DNA of 24,046 nt from Chara braunii. Lineage: Eukaryota > Streptophyta > Charophyceae > Charales > Characeae. Shown here piece by piece: positions 1-9,154 of this stretch (positions are counted from its first letter, which is position 1; each line of letters opens with the position of its first letter). The notes under the pieces are model-generated. The model was not told the DNA's origin, did no database searches, and saw nothing but the letters and a program-made list of their open reading frames with translations. Location of the stretch: contig BFEA01000668.1 in the NCBI GenBank assembly GCA_003427395.1, positions 546,050 through 570,095 of the forward strand. Reading direction: 5' to 3'. The translations under genes were made by a program, and so were the position numbers.

Positions 1-331
1 GGTCCCATAACGGGATACCAACTGCCAACCTCCTCTCTTCAAAACACGTCGCCTGACTGCCCCTGATGGGTACCCGTGTCCGATGGTAAGGAGGGGGCTT
101 ATGGCCGTCCAAGGAGGGTGATAAGCCTCCTACCGATGCGGCCGTGGGTCGCCCCTCTTTTGGGGTCCTACCGCGCGGAGCTCGGCCGGGCAGATCTGGC
201 GCAAGCGATCAAGGTTCAAAAATGAACCGTTGGCCTACCCTACGAAGTGACAGAGACCAAAAGGAAAACCGTGTCTGAGAAATCGGTAAGATAATAATCA
301 TAATAATAATAATAATAATAAAATTAATAAA
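1..331 (+). mobile_element. Possible 3' end of a non-LTR retrotransposon
   Basis: This GC-rich, non-coding stretch runs into a (TAA)n tract at its right end. It holds small stem-forming segments, for example CCCC/GGGG around 155-166. Non-LTR elements of several clades end in a structured 3' UTR followed by a short simple-repeat tail of this kind, and that is the only basis for the call. No reverse transcriptase coding sequence is visible because the window begins here. It could equally be an unrelated GC-rich segment beside a microsatellite. Confidence 0.3.
291..331. repeat. (TAA)n microsatellite
   Basis: About ten TAA/ATA units with one CAT interruption near 299, continuing into the A-rich AAATTAATAAAATTTT. 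It may be the tail of the upstream GC-rich segment. Confidence 0.85.
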
Positions 332-353
332 ATTTTGAGAGTAAGGGAATCAT

Positions 354-419
354 AACGTCGTAGTGGCCTTAAGCCACTGGATTTTTCCCGAACTAAAGCG
401 TGGGTTCAAATCTGACGTT
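354..419 (+). other. tRNA-like sequence (degenerate)
   Basis: The ends AACGTCG (354-360) and TGACGTT (413-419) can form a 7-bp acceptor-like stem with one G-T pair. GTGG...CCAC just inside forms a D-arm-like hairpin. GGGTTCAAATC at 401-411 fits a Pol III B box. At 66 nt it is shorter than a normal tRNA and no convincing anticodon arm is visible. I read it as a decayed tRNA-derived or SINE-head sequence, not as a functional tRNA. Chance resemblance remains possible. Confidence 0.35.
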
Positions 420-871
420 TGCCTTCCTTAGTCCTTTGACCTTTTAGTGGTAACTACCAGCACCCAACCCATAACCCGACTGAGTGGCGCTTGGCGCGCA
501 GCAGATAGGACAGCACCGCCCCCTCTAACTCCGGTCCCTGGGCGAGCCCGACAGCTACCACGGCCACAGGGCGGTAGTGTTCTGCTATACAGCAGGGCGC
601 CGAGCCTGCGTGGACCTATGGAAAGCCCATCGGCGCACCCCCACCTTTTTGTTAAAGCGACACCAACAGGACCAGTCCACTGCAGACATTCAGATCATGC
701 CAGACGAGCAGTAGGGGTTCGGGGTCAGCCCATCGAGCCACACCGTTCGGGCAAGGCGCTGGTACTGAGCGGAAACATGGCACACAAAGGAGAGCTGGGA
801 CACCGTGCCCTCCGACATGATACCAAACCCCCGCCCAGCGTCCCCGTGGGCCAAGAGAGTGCACCAGTTAG

Positions 872-880
872 TATAAAAAG
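872..880 (+). promoter_or_regulatory. TATA box candidate
   Basis: TATAAAAAG lies about 260 bp upstream of the ATG at 1141. A pyrimidine-rich CACTCTCTCATTC region follows about 15-25 bp downstream and could hold the start site. With the intron signals at 923 and 1076 and the AATAAA at 1726, it outlines a plus-strand transcription unit. Confidence 0.45.
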
Positions 881-922
881 AAGTAGCGACAGTCACTCTC
901 TCATTCGTTTTTGCAGTAACTC

Positions 923-1076
923 GTAAGAGAGTTTAAGTGATAACTCTGCGTCAAGTGCTAGCTCATATTCACCGCAGCATCTACGCTTAGCGCTCCTTTT
1001 TCTGCACAATCCACAGTCATTCTTTTTTCTTTTTTTAGTGATACACTCTTCTCCTTTTTTTTTTTTTTTTTTGCAG
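923..1076 (+). other. Candidate 5' UTR intron
   Basis: A GTAAGA donor-like sequence begins at 923. The acceptor is an 18-base T run followed by GCAG ending at 1076, a textbook polypyrimidine tract. Another T-rich AG lies around 1037. The predicted exon then runs into the ATG at 1141. This is inferred from splice-site appearance only. Confidence 0.4.
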
Positions 1077-1140
1077 CACTGTCCCAGTCTCGATCTCCAT
1101 AGCCACGCGTCCCTTTCCCCTTTTCAATTCCTTTTTCATT

Positions 1141-1605
1141 ATGCCTGAGGCACGTAGGGGACAGGGAAGAGGAAGAGGTGGTAGAGGAGGGAAGGCGCGC
1201 GAAGAGCCGCCGGCTCTCGCACGGCGTGAATACAGTTCAGAGGAAGAGGAAAATGAGCCTAGAGGATACGGCGCTCACCCAATATCTTATCCCCGCCACT
1301 CGTTTGCGGCATGGTATGAAAGAACTACATCCCCTAACGGGATGAAGTACTTTCAAAGGAAGTTTGAGGCGCGCTACGGTGCGCCCAACACTTCTTCCCC
1401 TCCATATACTCCCAGGGCTCCCATCTGTCCCACGGCGAATAGAGCCCTAGTGCCTCTTCCTTCACTCTCCACCCCATGTACAACCTCTTCTCATTCTAAT
1501 AACTGTACTCTTTCTTGTATCTTTTTTCTTCTCGTCTTACTTCAGGTTGAGTTCATGGCTGTCTTTTACATTCTGTATAGGTGTGATTTCCTCTCAAATT
1601 TATGA
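1141..1605 (+). CDS. Hypothetical protein with RGG-rich N-terminus
   Basis: I do not recognise this ORF. The ATG follows a TATA box and a plausible 5' UTR intron. Residues 5-20 are arginine/glycine-rich (RRGQGRGRGGRGG), as in RNA-binding RGG tails. Residues about 36-41 are acidic (SSEEEE). Residues about 57-80 are aromatic and charged (FAAWYERTT, MKYFQRKFEARYG). The last 30 or so residues are hydrophobic and read like intron sequence: a pyrimidine tract ending TTACTTCAG at about 1544 could be a 3' splice site, so the true C-terminus is uncertain. It could be the 5' exon of a host gene, or the gag-like start of a retroelement whose remainder is lost. Confidence 0.35.
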   Translation: MPEARRGQGRGRGGRGGKAREEPPALARREYSSEEEENEPRGYGAHPISYPRHSFAAWYERTTSPNGMKYFQRKFEARYGAPNTSSPPYTPRAPICPTANRALVPLPSLSTPCTTSSHSNNCTLSCIFFLLVLLQVEFMAVFYILYRCDFLSNL

Positions 1606-1725
1606 ATTGGTTTCTCTCAAGTTTTCAGCTCATGTCACACTTTATAGCATCCCTGGCTTGAGAGTTTGACTACCTTTTAGCCGGGGATGCAGGTTCCTTG
1701 TAAACCAGGCCGCTTGTCGGCCACC

Positions 1726-1731
1726 AATAAA
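1726..1731 (+). terminator. Poly(A) signal AATAAA
   Basis: AATAAA lies about 120 bp after the stop of the ORF that begins at 1141. It would close the putative unit starting at the TATA box at 872. Confidence 0.35.
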
Positions 1732-1739
1732 TTTTAAGA

Positions 1740-2230
1740 AGGATTATTTTACTTTCTCATTTGCTACTGACTTAGACCCTTCGCCACTCTGATGTCTGAG
1801 TCCTGTCTGAATTTTCAGCAGAAGAGTTACCTCACTCTTCATCTTGACAGCGGAGTCAAGGACATTGTCAATCTGGTCTCAGTGCTCGTGAAACTCATTT
1901 TGTCCACCATGTTGGGGATTGGGCATACCAAACCCTGTTCTCGTTCTCTCACATGAGTGAGGCGCCTCCTCAACTTCTCAGATAAAGGTGAAGGGGATAC
2001 CAAACCCCTTTTTCTTTTCTCTGGTCTGTGAACTTCAAGTAAATCTTTACATACCTGCAAAACAACGAGTTCCACAACAACAAAATGTCCCCAGCAAACA
2101 AACTCCCCAACAATTAATAGCCATGCAACCAGTAACACGATAAAAACCCAAAATAAAATAATAAAATAATGAGAAGATAAAATAACGAATTAATAAGCAT
2201 TACAAGACAGCTCTTCACACCCAAGAGTTA
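1740..2230. other. Intergenic, no gene seen
   Basis: Two imperfect copies of GGGGAT..ATACCAAACCC followed by a pyrimidine run lie at about 1914-1955 and 1993-2022. An A/T-rich stretch of AAAATAAAATAATAAAATAA type lies at about 2150-2200. A 99-residue minus-strand reading frame crosses the first repeats. It has no recognisable domain and is not called. Confidence 0.5.
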
Positions 2231-2860
2231 TTGATTGCCTTGGTTTTGGCCCACCACTGGCCAGGGATGACGGACCTCCCGTCAGTCAGACATACCTTAT
2301 TCGGCCCGCCTCAGGCCAGGACCAATCAGACCATTTGTCTTGACGACCTCTTTAACCTGCCTCAAGGTCAGGACCAGCATACCCACTACTCGAGTATGGC
2401 AGCCCCTTGGCACTCTCGCCACGACACCCAGACTATAGCGGGTCTGGTCACCCTATGACAATAGACCTCCCATCAGTCAGACTGTCCCGCACCCGGATTT
2501 GACCACTGCGGTCGGGGACCGGCTCACCCACCAGTTTTGGCCTAAGGCGCTGGCTGCCCCGCCCAGAATTTTGAACATGCGACCCGGTCTAACCACAGTT
2601 CCAGGCTCTGGCGAACCTCACTAGATTGCATCCTCTGACTGTGGTAGGGTTCCAGCCAACCCCTTTTGACCTCACTGGCCAGACCCCCGGAGCCTTAGCC
2701 TCAATCAACTACGGATTTCGACACTCGCAGTCCGGAGCTGAAAATGGAGGTTCCCGTTAACCATTTGTGTCGCATCAGGGACCTGCTGACCCCACCAGAT
2801 TGCAACCTACTGCGGTAAGGCTCTGGCTAGCCCCGACAATCAATGCATCTTTAGGTTAGA
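2230..2860. repeat. Degenerate repeat block
   Basis: Several imperfect internal duplications are visible. GACCTCCCGTCAGTCAGAC at about 2273 recurs as GACCTCCCATCAGTCAGAC at about 2465. GCCTCAGGCCAGGACCA at about 2310 recurs as GCCTCAAGGTCAGGACCA at about 2360. The AGATTGCATCC..GTGG..GGG..CCAGCCAACCCC block at about 2623-2665 recurs at about 2795-2837. Spacings of about 50, 170 and 190 bp suggest an old, shuffled satellite-like array or the noncoding part of a transposon. No coding sequence is seen. Confidence 0.5.
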
Positions 2861-2929
2861 GAATAAAATCCCAAGCACAAACAACCAAGCAGACATCTCA
2901 TACCCACAGTCACACAATCCATACCCCAA

Positions 2930-3370
2930 GCAACAGGACAAACATTTCTCAAGAGACGTCCCTTCAGTNTCAAGAGGCACTGAACAACAATAANCNGCAN
3001 CCGACAATGTATTCCNTTGAGACCTCCCTTCAGCCTTAGGAAATACAAGGTGTTGATCCCAGAGAGGTCCCTTCCCTCATCTGAGAGTACTTCCAAGAGA
3101 CNTCCCGCCTGCCTCAAGAAAGCATAGAGATACTGGTTCCAGAGAGGTCCCTTTCCTCATTTGAAACTGAAGGTAGGCAACTTAGCCAGAAGGCACGAAG
3201 TCCCCCNNTTGATAACTCTCTAGTCAAACAGNGTTGAACCTCTTTATGCCCACCTTCCTAATGACTTTCTCGGACAGGNAACTTAGCCAGCAAGTAGTCC
3301 CTCTACTGNTAACTCTCTGATCAGATAGAGCTGAACTTTCTTGAGCCTTGCAGACTCTCTTAANTATAAG
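2930..3370. repeat. Degenerate tandem repeat with Ns
   Basis: The unit AGAGAC-TCCC ... CCAGAGAGGTCCCTT-CCTCAT appears at about 3018-3081 and again at about 3094-3161, a period near 80 bp, with a partial copy at about 2950. AACTTAGCCAG ... TAACTCTCT begins at about 3179 and recurs at about 3281. Single unresolved bases are concentrated here, as expected where similar copies were collapsed in assembly. It lies downstream (3') of the minus-strand gypsy pol and may belong to that element's 3' noncoding region or LTR. Confidence 0.55.
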
Positions 3371-3734
3371 GGATCAATACTGATTGCTTTTTNATGNGCC
3401 ACAACCATGAATTCTCTAAACTNGATACTNCATNAATATTNTGAAGGATGATCTTTCATCACCCTTTTCACTGTAAAGTTGTTCCCTGCTCTGAGGTAAG
3501 ATACTCATGGATCGACTGTGGCTCTGCATCAATAACTTTGATCTCACTGTCTTTGGAGAAAAATTAATTCAGATGCACAGACGAACGTAAATCATCTGGA
3601 AGAATTTTCTCAAGTCTTTCGTGTCAAAATCTGACAGGCTAAGAATTAACTCACTGGACTGATCATGCAGGGATAATCAATGTCTGTCAAACTTTAGCCC
3701 TTTTTGGTGTCTTGCTGTCTCACTGTGCTTACTC
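3370..3734. other. 3' flank of gypsy pol, no gene seen
   Basis: Low-information sequence with several Ns between the repeat block and the end of the integrase-like frame. No second copy of it was found on the other side of the element, so an LTR could not be delimited. Confidence 0.4.
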
Positions 3735-4940
3735 TCAATTTTCTGGAACTGTCTTCTTACTGGATGACTGTCCCTTTTTTCCTTTCTTCCCGGTCATTGT
3801 GGGAACTAGGTCAGAGTCTTTAAAGATGAACTTACGGAGACTTGACCCTGGCACCATGTCATGAACTTTTGAGCCATCCAACTTTGAAATTTCATAGGCT
3901 TTGCCCTCTGCTTCTCCTGTATTCCTGTAAGGACCGAGCTATCTAGGCTCCAACCGTTTAGTCCACTTAGTCTCAAGGGAACCGTCAAATAGGAGGGCAT
4001 CGTCACCAACTTTCATTTTCTCTTTCCTTATATACCTCTTCTTGTTCCATCTTTCTTGGTCTGACAGTTTGCTCGTTGCCATCCTTTCAGCAACATCTTT
4101 TACTGCCTGGTCAACTTCTGATATTTGTCTCATTCTGATTTGAAGAAGCTTTGAGATAGAATATTCTCTGTCACTCTCTTGACTCGACCGTGTCCTGATT
4201 ATACTTTCAATAGGCAAAGTAGCATATCGGCCATACCACAGTGTGAAAGGAGCATAACCAGTAGTTCTCTTGACAGTAATGTTGTCAGCGTAAATTGCAG
4301 CTCTCAATACCTTTGGCCAGTTACTGAGGTTCCCTTCACACCATTTAGCCAATGAATCTTTCAGAGTTTTGTGACCTCTCTCGACCGGCGCGTTTGCTTG
4401 AGGGTGATAAGTAGTTACGTATCGGGTTCTGACACCCAATCTAAGAGTGGTTCTTCTTACAATCTCATTCATAAATTCAGACGCTCTGTCCGAAACAAAC
4501 TCTCTGATGAAGGGTTACTTGAGATAGACTTCCTCTATCCAGCCAGCCACTTGCTCGGTCGTCTTCCTTCTCAGAGCCTTTGCCTCAACATAACCGNAAA
4601 AATTATCTTTCATGTTCAATATGTACCTCATCTCTCCCTTGCCTAATGGCATGGTGATGAGATCTAAATGAACTGTGCTGCCCGNTTCTACCAAGATAGT
4701 AGGAAATAAAGGCTCAGTCTTCCTTGTAGTAGACCTTTTTTGACATAACACACATGACTTAGAAAATATGTAAATCATGTCTCTCATACCAGACCAGAAG
4801 TAAAGTTTAACTGTCTTAGAGTAGGTTGCTTCAGCAGCTCTATGGCCACCAGCAACCCCCTCGTGTAGAGCAGCAATTATCTCCAGTTGTCTTTCTTTTC
4901 CACAAACCGCTCTTAGTGGGGGGTAGTCCTCCCTTGCCAT
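3735..4940 (-). pseudogene. Integrase of Ty3/gypsy element
   Basis: The N-terminal zinc-binding module is visible as LHEGVAGGH followed by CVLCQKR (HHCC). The catalytic core has its first Asp in VHLDLI, the second in VSDRASEF and the Glu in HPQANAPVERG, so the DDE triad is preserved. A GYAPFTLWYGRYATLP segment typical of gypsy integrases follows. The frame then crosses an in-frame TAG (plus-strand positions 3939-3941) into LGPYR..., and a lysine/serine-rich tail ends at TGA (3735-3737). A TAA (plus 4515-4517) interrupts between the first and second Asp. Single Ns fall in the core. Integrase inserts the cDNA into the chromosome. This copy is inactive as it stands. Confidence 0.88.
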
Positions 4941-5385
4941 CCACGAAGAGGTGACCTCGCTTTAGTCTGAACTTTTTCCTTGAATTCTTACAATAATATT
5001 CCTTCAACTGTTCTTTCTCCAATTTCTTCCCAATCTCGTGGTAAATTTCATCGTACTCTTCAAAGATAAATGATATCTCTTCCTTTTTCTTCTCACCTTC
5101 TTCTTCATTCTTTGAGCCCGAACTTTCCCCCATCTCATGGGCTGCTACAACTGNTGNATTGATCTTTGCATACTAGTCATTTTNTTCTTNCTCGTCTTCT
5201 TTTTCGAGAATTGATTCATAGACATAGNCATNAAGAATTTNTCCCCAGCAGTCTCTTTNTTCAGGNCATAAACTCCACTTATAGGAGNTTGGTACTTCAT
5301 AATCTTCATTATTTTTCTCATCCAGAAAATTATCAACATAAGAAAATTCTTTAATACTTCCTTCAATATCTTCTTCTTCTTCATT
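4941..5385 (-). pseudogene. Linker between RNase H and integrase
   Basis: A highly charged, Glu/Lys-rich stretch (for example NEEEGEKKKEE) joins the RNase H block to the integrase zinc finger. It contains many Ns between 5153 and 5293 that make reading uncertain. A frame change near 4930 is needed to pass from the RGHLFVDG segment to the integrase start. Gypsy elements usually have a variable linker at this place, and no separate function is inferred. Confidence 0.6.
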
Positions 5386-5800
5386 TTTCCTTCTTTCGAT
5401 TCGACTTAGGCTATCTGCCCTGTTCTTCTCAGATGGAATTTTTTCCAAAACAAAATCAAAAGTCCAAATGAAGGCTATCCATCTACTTACTGTTGGATCC
5501 ACTTGTTGGTGTTTCTTAATTGCACCAATCACAGCAGATGCATCAATTCTCAGAGTGAATCTCCTTCCAAGGACATAGTGTCTGAAGCACCTAAGACAGG
5601 GGATAATGGTCAGTAACTCTTTCCTAAACAGGGTATAACCTCTTTCTGTGGAGTTGAGAGTCCTGCTCTCAAACCTCAGGGGGTCTTTCTCTACCATTCT
5701 CATCTTTCTGTATGAGTACACCACCCAGAGCAACTGGTCCTCCATCTGCCTCAATGATGAAGGGTCAACCCCCTTCATCATCATAGTAGGGCACTCCCAA
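5380..5800 (-). pseudogene. RNase H of Ty3/gypsy element
   Basis: All four catalytic acids can be placed: Asp in IEADGGPVALGG, Glu in STERGYTLFRKELL, Asp in LRIDASAV and Asp in NRADSLSRI. The segments SRWIAFIWTFDFVLEKIP and FESRTLNSTERGY are standard for gypsy RT-RNase H. The first block lies in a different frame from the rest, so a frameshift must sit at about 5660-5690. A TGA interrupts just before PFIIEADG. The enzyme removes RNA from the RNA-DNA hybrid during reverse transcription. Confidence 0.88.
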
Positions 5801-5869
5801 CACTACGTCACTATCTTTTAATTTTTCCTGCAGAGCATCTGCAACAGTCTGTCTTTTCTCAGTCCAAGA

Positions 5870-6910
5870 TTAGTCAACCCCTTGTCTCACCGTTTCCCTC
5901 AGAGGTTCTGCAAGGGTAGCAAAATGAGGAATAAAAATCATCCAGAACCCAAAGATACCGAAGAAGCTTCTGACATCTGTCACCCGCTTGAGAGACAGAG
6001 GCCAGTTTAAAATTTTGTCTATCTTCTTGGAGTCAGGACTCCTACCCTTAGAGAAACATTTGAAGCCCAAAATGGTGACCTCTGCTTGGAAGAGAATTGA
6101 TTTTGGTCCACTGGCAGTCAGGTTATACTTCTGAAGTCTCTCTAGAACCAGCTTTACACCTTCAGCATGCTCCCAGACAAACTTTTTGACACCATCCCCA
6201 ACCAAAGTCTCATCTCTTACCATATGTCATTTCACAGGATTATCATCAATATAAGGATTGGTTATCTCAGGAAAAATGTCCTGCATGACTTTGATTATAT
6301 CCCTTTGAACCACTGCCACACCATTAGTCCAACCTTGAGGCACTACGCACATCTGAATAAGACCCCTCGGTGTGTGCATGGCAGTCATTGGTCGGCTAGT
6401 GGGATCAATGAGAAATTGATCATAGCCGGAATATAAATTAATTAAATAATAAATGCATCGACCAGTAAAAGATTCCGAAACGATATCAACATTAGGGAGG
6501 CTACCTGCATCATGTACCGTTACCGAGTTGAGCTTCTGAAAATTTTGTATTCATCTCAATCCACCCCCTGGTTTCCAAAAGCAAAACCAGTAGTTAGCAT
6601 ACGATCCATCAACAGGTTCAGCAACATTAGATGCAATCTTCTTGTCAAGATACTTTACCACTTTTGCCTCTTCTTTTAGGGCATACTTGGTTGGTCTGTC
6701 ATTCCATGGGATGTGATCAACTCTTCAGATTTTTGCCATCGTAATTATATCCACATCCAACCGCCTTCTTTCTTCATCATTAAAGGATAATGCACCAGAG
6801 AACTCCTGACACACTTTGAAGATGTATTCCTTCTCTTTAGGCAGAATAAATTGATCAGAGCCTATCTTCATCGTGTCAAACCTTTTCCTGGTGACTCTAT
6901 TCCCAAATTT
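5870..6910 (-). pseudogene. Reverse transcriptase of Ty3/gypsy element
   Basis: Motifs in order are PWNDRPTKY near the N-terminal side, YWFCFWKPGGGLR, LINLYSGYDQF (motif A), VVPQGWTNGVAVVQR (motif B), YIDD at plus 6242-6253 (motif C), then ILGFKCF and VRSFFGIFGFWMIFIPHF (thumb and connection). Motif A has Asn where the catalytic Asp of the usual LIDLYSGYD belongs, which alone should abolish activity. In-frame TGA codons lie at plus 6725-6727, 6551-6553 (where the family has Trp before IQN) and 6227-6229, and a TAA lies at 5870-5872. The block continues beyond the last TAA towards RNase H. Confidence 0.9.
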
Positions 6911-7039
6911 CGCAGATTCACTTAATGCTCTGATAATTTATCTTTCCTTTTTCAGCGCCTCGTCATAATCCTTCTCTATTAGGATTGCCACCGGGTTCTT
7001 CTTCACCCCATCGGGCTTGTATTTTTTTTTTGACCCAGT

Positions 7040-7500
7040 GGCTATTTTCCTAAAAAAGGATGAGTTGATGCAAACTTTGATTCCATTTTCCCACCCTTGG
7101 CAGTCTCGACAGCCTTCTTAAATGCCTCAATCTGCCCATCTTCGTCTTTAAGTTTGCTAAGGACTTTCATCATCTTTGAAATCTGATTGATATCAACTGA
7201 AACTTCCTTTTTGAACTCTTGTTTGTCTTTCCCTTTCATTTTTCTTATCCTCTCAGTAGACTTTTCCCTTCTAATTGAGTTAGTTGATATCGTGTGCTTG
7301 TGATGATAAGCCGTACAGACCATGAAAGTCTGCTCTTCTGCAGTCTCCGGGTCTTACAGACTGATCCAAGACGACCCTTCATGACTGAAGAACTGGACAG
7401 CCTCCATCTTGTGTAGGAACGGAGTGCCCAGAATACAGTCATGGTCCAAGTCTGGTATCACGAACCCCAACAACCGCCGCTGAGTACACACCAAGTACCT
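7040..7500 (-). pseudogene. Protease C-terminus and spacer of gypsy element
   Basis: The minus-strand reading FVIPDLDHDCILGTPFL at about 7466-7416 matches the end of a retropepsin domain, where hydrophobic-ILG-x-x-FL is conserved. The catalytic DTG/DSG half is not visible upstream, so the domain is truncated or diverged there. After a stop near 7356 comes a charged spacer of about 93 residues with predicted coiled-coil character (KMMKVLSKLKDEDGQIEAFKKA) that leads towards RT. Confidence 0.6.
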
Positions 7501-7588
7501 ATGTTGACTTACCAATCAAGCTACTATTTGCCCTCCTCCTTAGTGGTGGCAAGGGGCGTGGCAACCTCAGAGTGCTCCATGTGTATAA

Positions 7589-8038
7589 CTAGCGAACAGG
7601 TTCCCTGATCTAGGAAATCGCGCATGGTTCACTAAGGAGCATCTCGAGTTAATCGAGAAGTGGAAAACGAGGGATGCGATTGAAGAAGCGAAGAAGAATG
7701 AGGTTGACGAATCAAGTGGAGCCAGCGCTGCTCGATCGAAGAAAAAGGATAAGAAGAAAAATAGTTGCGAGATGGAGAGCAGCGAAGAGAGGATTAAATC
7801 ATGGATATCAATCCAATTTGGGACATCCCTGAAGAGGATCAATCAGAAACTGGACGAGGCCAAAAAAATGAAGAACAAGATCGTGAAACTCGAAGGAAAA
7901 AAAAAGGGAAAAGGGAAAGATAGCGGGAGCAGTGAAAAACGGAAGAGAGCAGTGAATTCACATGCATTCAGCGGGGTGAAATCGAAACCACGCTGTCGGG
8001 GCAAATACCCTGACAAGAGTATTTGCCAGGGATTTTAA
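7589..8038 (+). pseudogene. Unrecognised charged ORF fragment
   Basis: The plus frame is open from a TAA at 7586 to the TAA at 8036. It begins LANRFPDLGNRAWFTKEHL and continues with long Lys/Glu-rich and Ser/Lys-rich stretches, including KKKDKKKN and GKKKGKGKD. There is an ATG at 7772, but the coding-like composition clearly starts upstream, so this is a fragment lacking its start. The helix-rich, basic content would suit a gag-like or nucleic-acid-binding protein, but I do not recognise the family. It abuts the truncated end of the gypsy element in the opposite orientation, suggesting two insertions joined at about 7560-7590. Confidence 0.4.
8000..8027. repeat. Perfect 9-bp inverted repeat
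   Basis: GGCAAATAC (8000-8008) and GTATTTGCC (8019-8027) are separated by 10 bases. The stem lies just before the stop of the charged ORF fragment and could be the end of a transposon. Confidence 0.6.
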
Positions 8039-8039
8039 A

Positions 8040-8500
8040 CGTCGGATACTGTCTGACTCTTTTGTTGGAGTGAAGGACTTGATGAGACTGACGTTGCCAA
8101 AAGTCTTGAGCTTTAGTCCTGACGCGTGTGGTGTCCGAGAGTAACGAATGTGAATGGCAATGCTTCGCTTTTGTCGAAGCCGCAGGAATGTGCGGACAAC
8201 AACTGCACGATTCAGGGCCTAAGTAGGTTATAAAGAGGGATGCGTCAGGTATAGGGCCGCGGCGCAGGGGGAATAGGGAGAAGGGTTTTTGTTTCTTGGG
8301 CCGTGGGGGTTGACATCGAACCAAGGGGTTGATAGGCCAATATTGTGGCCTACCCAGTTAGGTGACCAGTTAAGCCGTGGTCACGAGGCCAATCGACGGA
8401 GCAAGGCCAGCAAACGAGGCCTGTTATGCCTCGATCAGGCGGGTCTGCAAGGCCTCAGGCAGGCAAGGCCTGCAAAGCCACAAGCAGGAGTCAAGGTCGT
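8040..8500 (+). other. No gene seen
   Basis: Mixed sequence with a GCTTCG/CGAAGC hairpin near 8164-8182. GGCCT-type short motifs recur at about 8390-8480 (AGGCCTGTT, AAGGCCTCAGG, AAGGCCTGC). Weak plus and minus reading frames are present but have no recognisable domain. Confidence 0.4.
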
Positions 8501-8520
8501 GGGCCGAATAACTAAGGAAA

Positions 8521-8567
8521 GGCTCGTGCTCGACCTTGGTATTATGCGTTAAGGCCAAGCACGAGCC
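8521..8567. repeat. 10-bp inverted repeat
   Basis: GGCTCGTGCT (8521-8530) and AGCACGAGCC (8558-8567) are perfect complements with a 27-base loop. No purpose is apparent. Confidence 0.6.
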
Positions 8568-8719
8568 GACCGTGGAATAGTGTGGGTTAGGTGCCTAGCC
8601 ATTAGATGAATGCCTGGCCACTATAGATGGGAGGTTGACCGTGGTTGGGGCAGGCTTAGTCTGCAGAGCCTAGATGGGTAGCTTATGGGGGTGGGTTAAG
8701 CTCTTCTTATAGACAAGTT

Positions 8720-8745
8720 GCTCCTACTATAGTTGTAGTAGGAGC
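8720..8745. repeat. Perfect hairpin, 10-bp stem
   Basis: GCTCCTACTA (8720-8729) pairs with TAGTAGGAGC (8736-8745) across a 6-base loop. It lies directly against the tRNA-like sequence that follows. Confidence 0.7.
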
Positions 8746-8821
8746 TGGCCCAGTTGGTAAGCACATGAGACTCTCACCCCACTGATATGGGAATCGAACC
8801 GCAGATGACATCGGCTAGCTC
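8741..8821. other. tRNA-derived SINE-like piece of mixed polarity
   Basis: The ends GGAGCTGGCC (8741-8750) and GGCTAGCTCC (8812-8821) pair over 9 of 10 positions. The plus strand carries an A-box-like TGGCCCAGTTGGTAAGC. The B-box-like GGTTCGATTCC is on the minus strand (plus GGAATCGAACC at about 8790-8800). A working tRNA gene has both boxes on one strand, so this is at most a rearranged tRNA-derived repeat. The resemblance of each box is good; the whole is uncertain. Confidence 0.35.
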
Positions 8822-8944
8822 CATTTTGGGGCAGTCGCTGGGGCACATAGGCTCAGGTGTGGCGAATCTCGGTCGCGTGATCGTTTAAAATCGCGGCTGA
8901 AATCCGCACGTGCATTTCAAGGATGATCTGCATATTGAGAAGTG

Positions 8945-9033
8945 GTCTCTCAGGATTCGAGCTTGAGTCTGCATCACGAAAATCGTGGCTTTCCAGCCAC
9001 GTGATAACGTGACCGTTGGCTAAAGCCAACGGG
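8945..9033 (-). other. tRNA-like cloverleaf, SINE candidate
   Basis: On the minus strand a hairpin CCGTTGGC/GCCAACGG (plus 9013-9032, loop TAAA) is followed by a D-arm-like GTGGCT/AGCCAC stem (plus 8985-9000). A CACG/CGTG stem (plus 8975-8987) follows, then a T-arm-like CTCA...TGAG containing GCTCGAATCC, a B-box match (plus 8953-8962). An A-rich run follows the hairpin on the plus strand from 9034, meaning T-rich sequence precedes the element on the minus strand. Three stacked stems in tRNA order suggest a tRNA-derived element, but no standard anticodon loop is present. Confidence 0.4.
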
Positions 9034-9135
9034 AAAAAAAAAAAAAACAAAAAAAAACTTAAAAACTAAAAATTAAAGCGTCACATGGCGCATATGGAAG
9101 TGATTAGGGACTATAAGTCCCGAGAGTCGTTACAT

Positions 9136-9154
9136 GCGCCCGTCGTGAACGGGC
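9136..9154. repeat. GCGCC hairpin, copy A
   Basis: GCCCGT/ACGGGC stem preceded by GCGC and followed by ATCCG and a long T run (9160-9177). It is one of four similar hairpins between 9136 and 10170. Confidence 0.6.

Larger units (their letters stand above)
3735..7500 (-). mobile_element. pol: Ty3/gypsy retrotransposon pol, decayed copy
   Basis: Read on the minus strand from right to left, the order is protease remnant, reverse transcriptase, RNase H, integrase. That is the Ty3/gypsy (Metaviridae-type) order, since copia elements place integrase before RT. Most parts lie in long open blocks separated by single stop codons or frameshifts, so this is one inactivated polyprotein and not several genes. 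No gag with a CCHC knuckle was found upstream; coding resemblance ends near 7500, and the sequence from 7589 onward is coding on the opposite strand, so the 5' part appears truncated or replaced. LTRs could not be paired. Unresolved bases within 4597-5384 suggest many similar copies in the genome. Confidence 0.9.

Noticed and set aside
447-926. 159-codon plus-strand ORF and two minus-strand ORFs over the same bases
   Set aside because: GC-rich sequence with no domain; the TATA box of the neighbouring unit lies within the ORF.
8741-8821. Functional tRNA gene
   Set aside because: A-box and B-box resemblances are on opposite strands and no anticodon arm is present.
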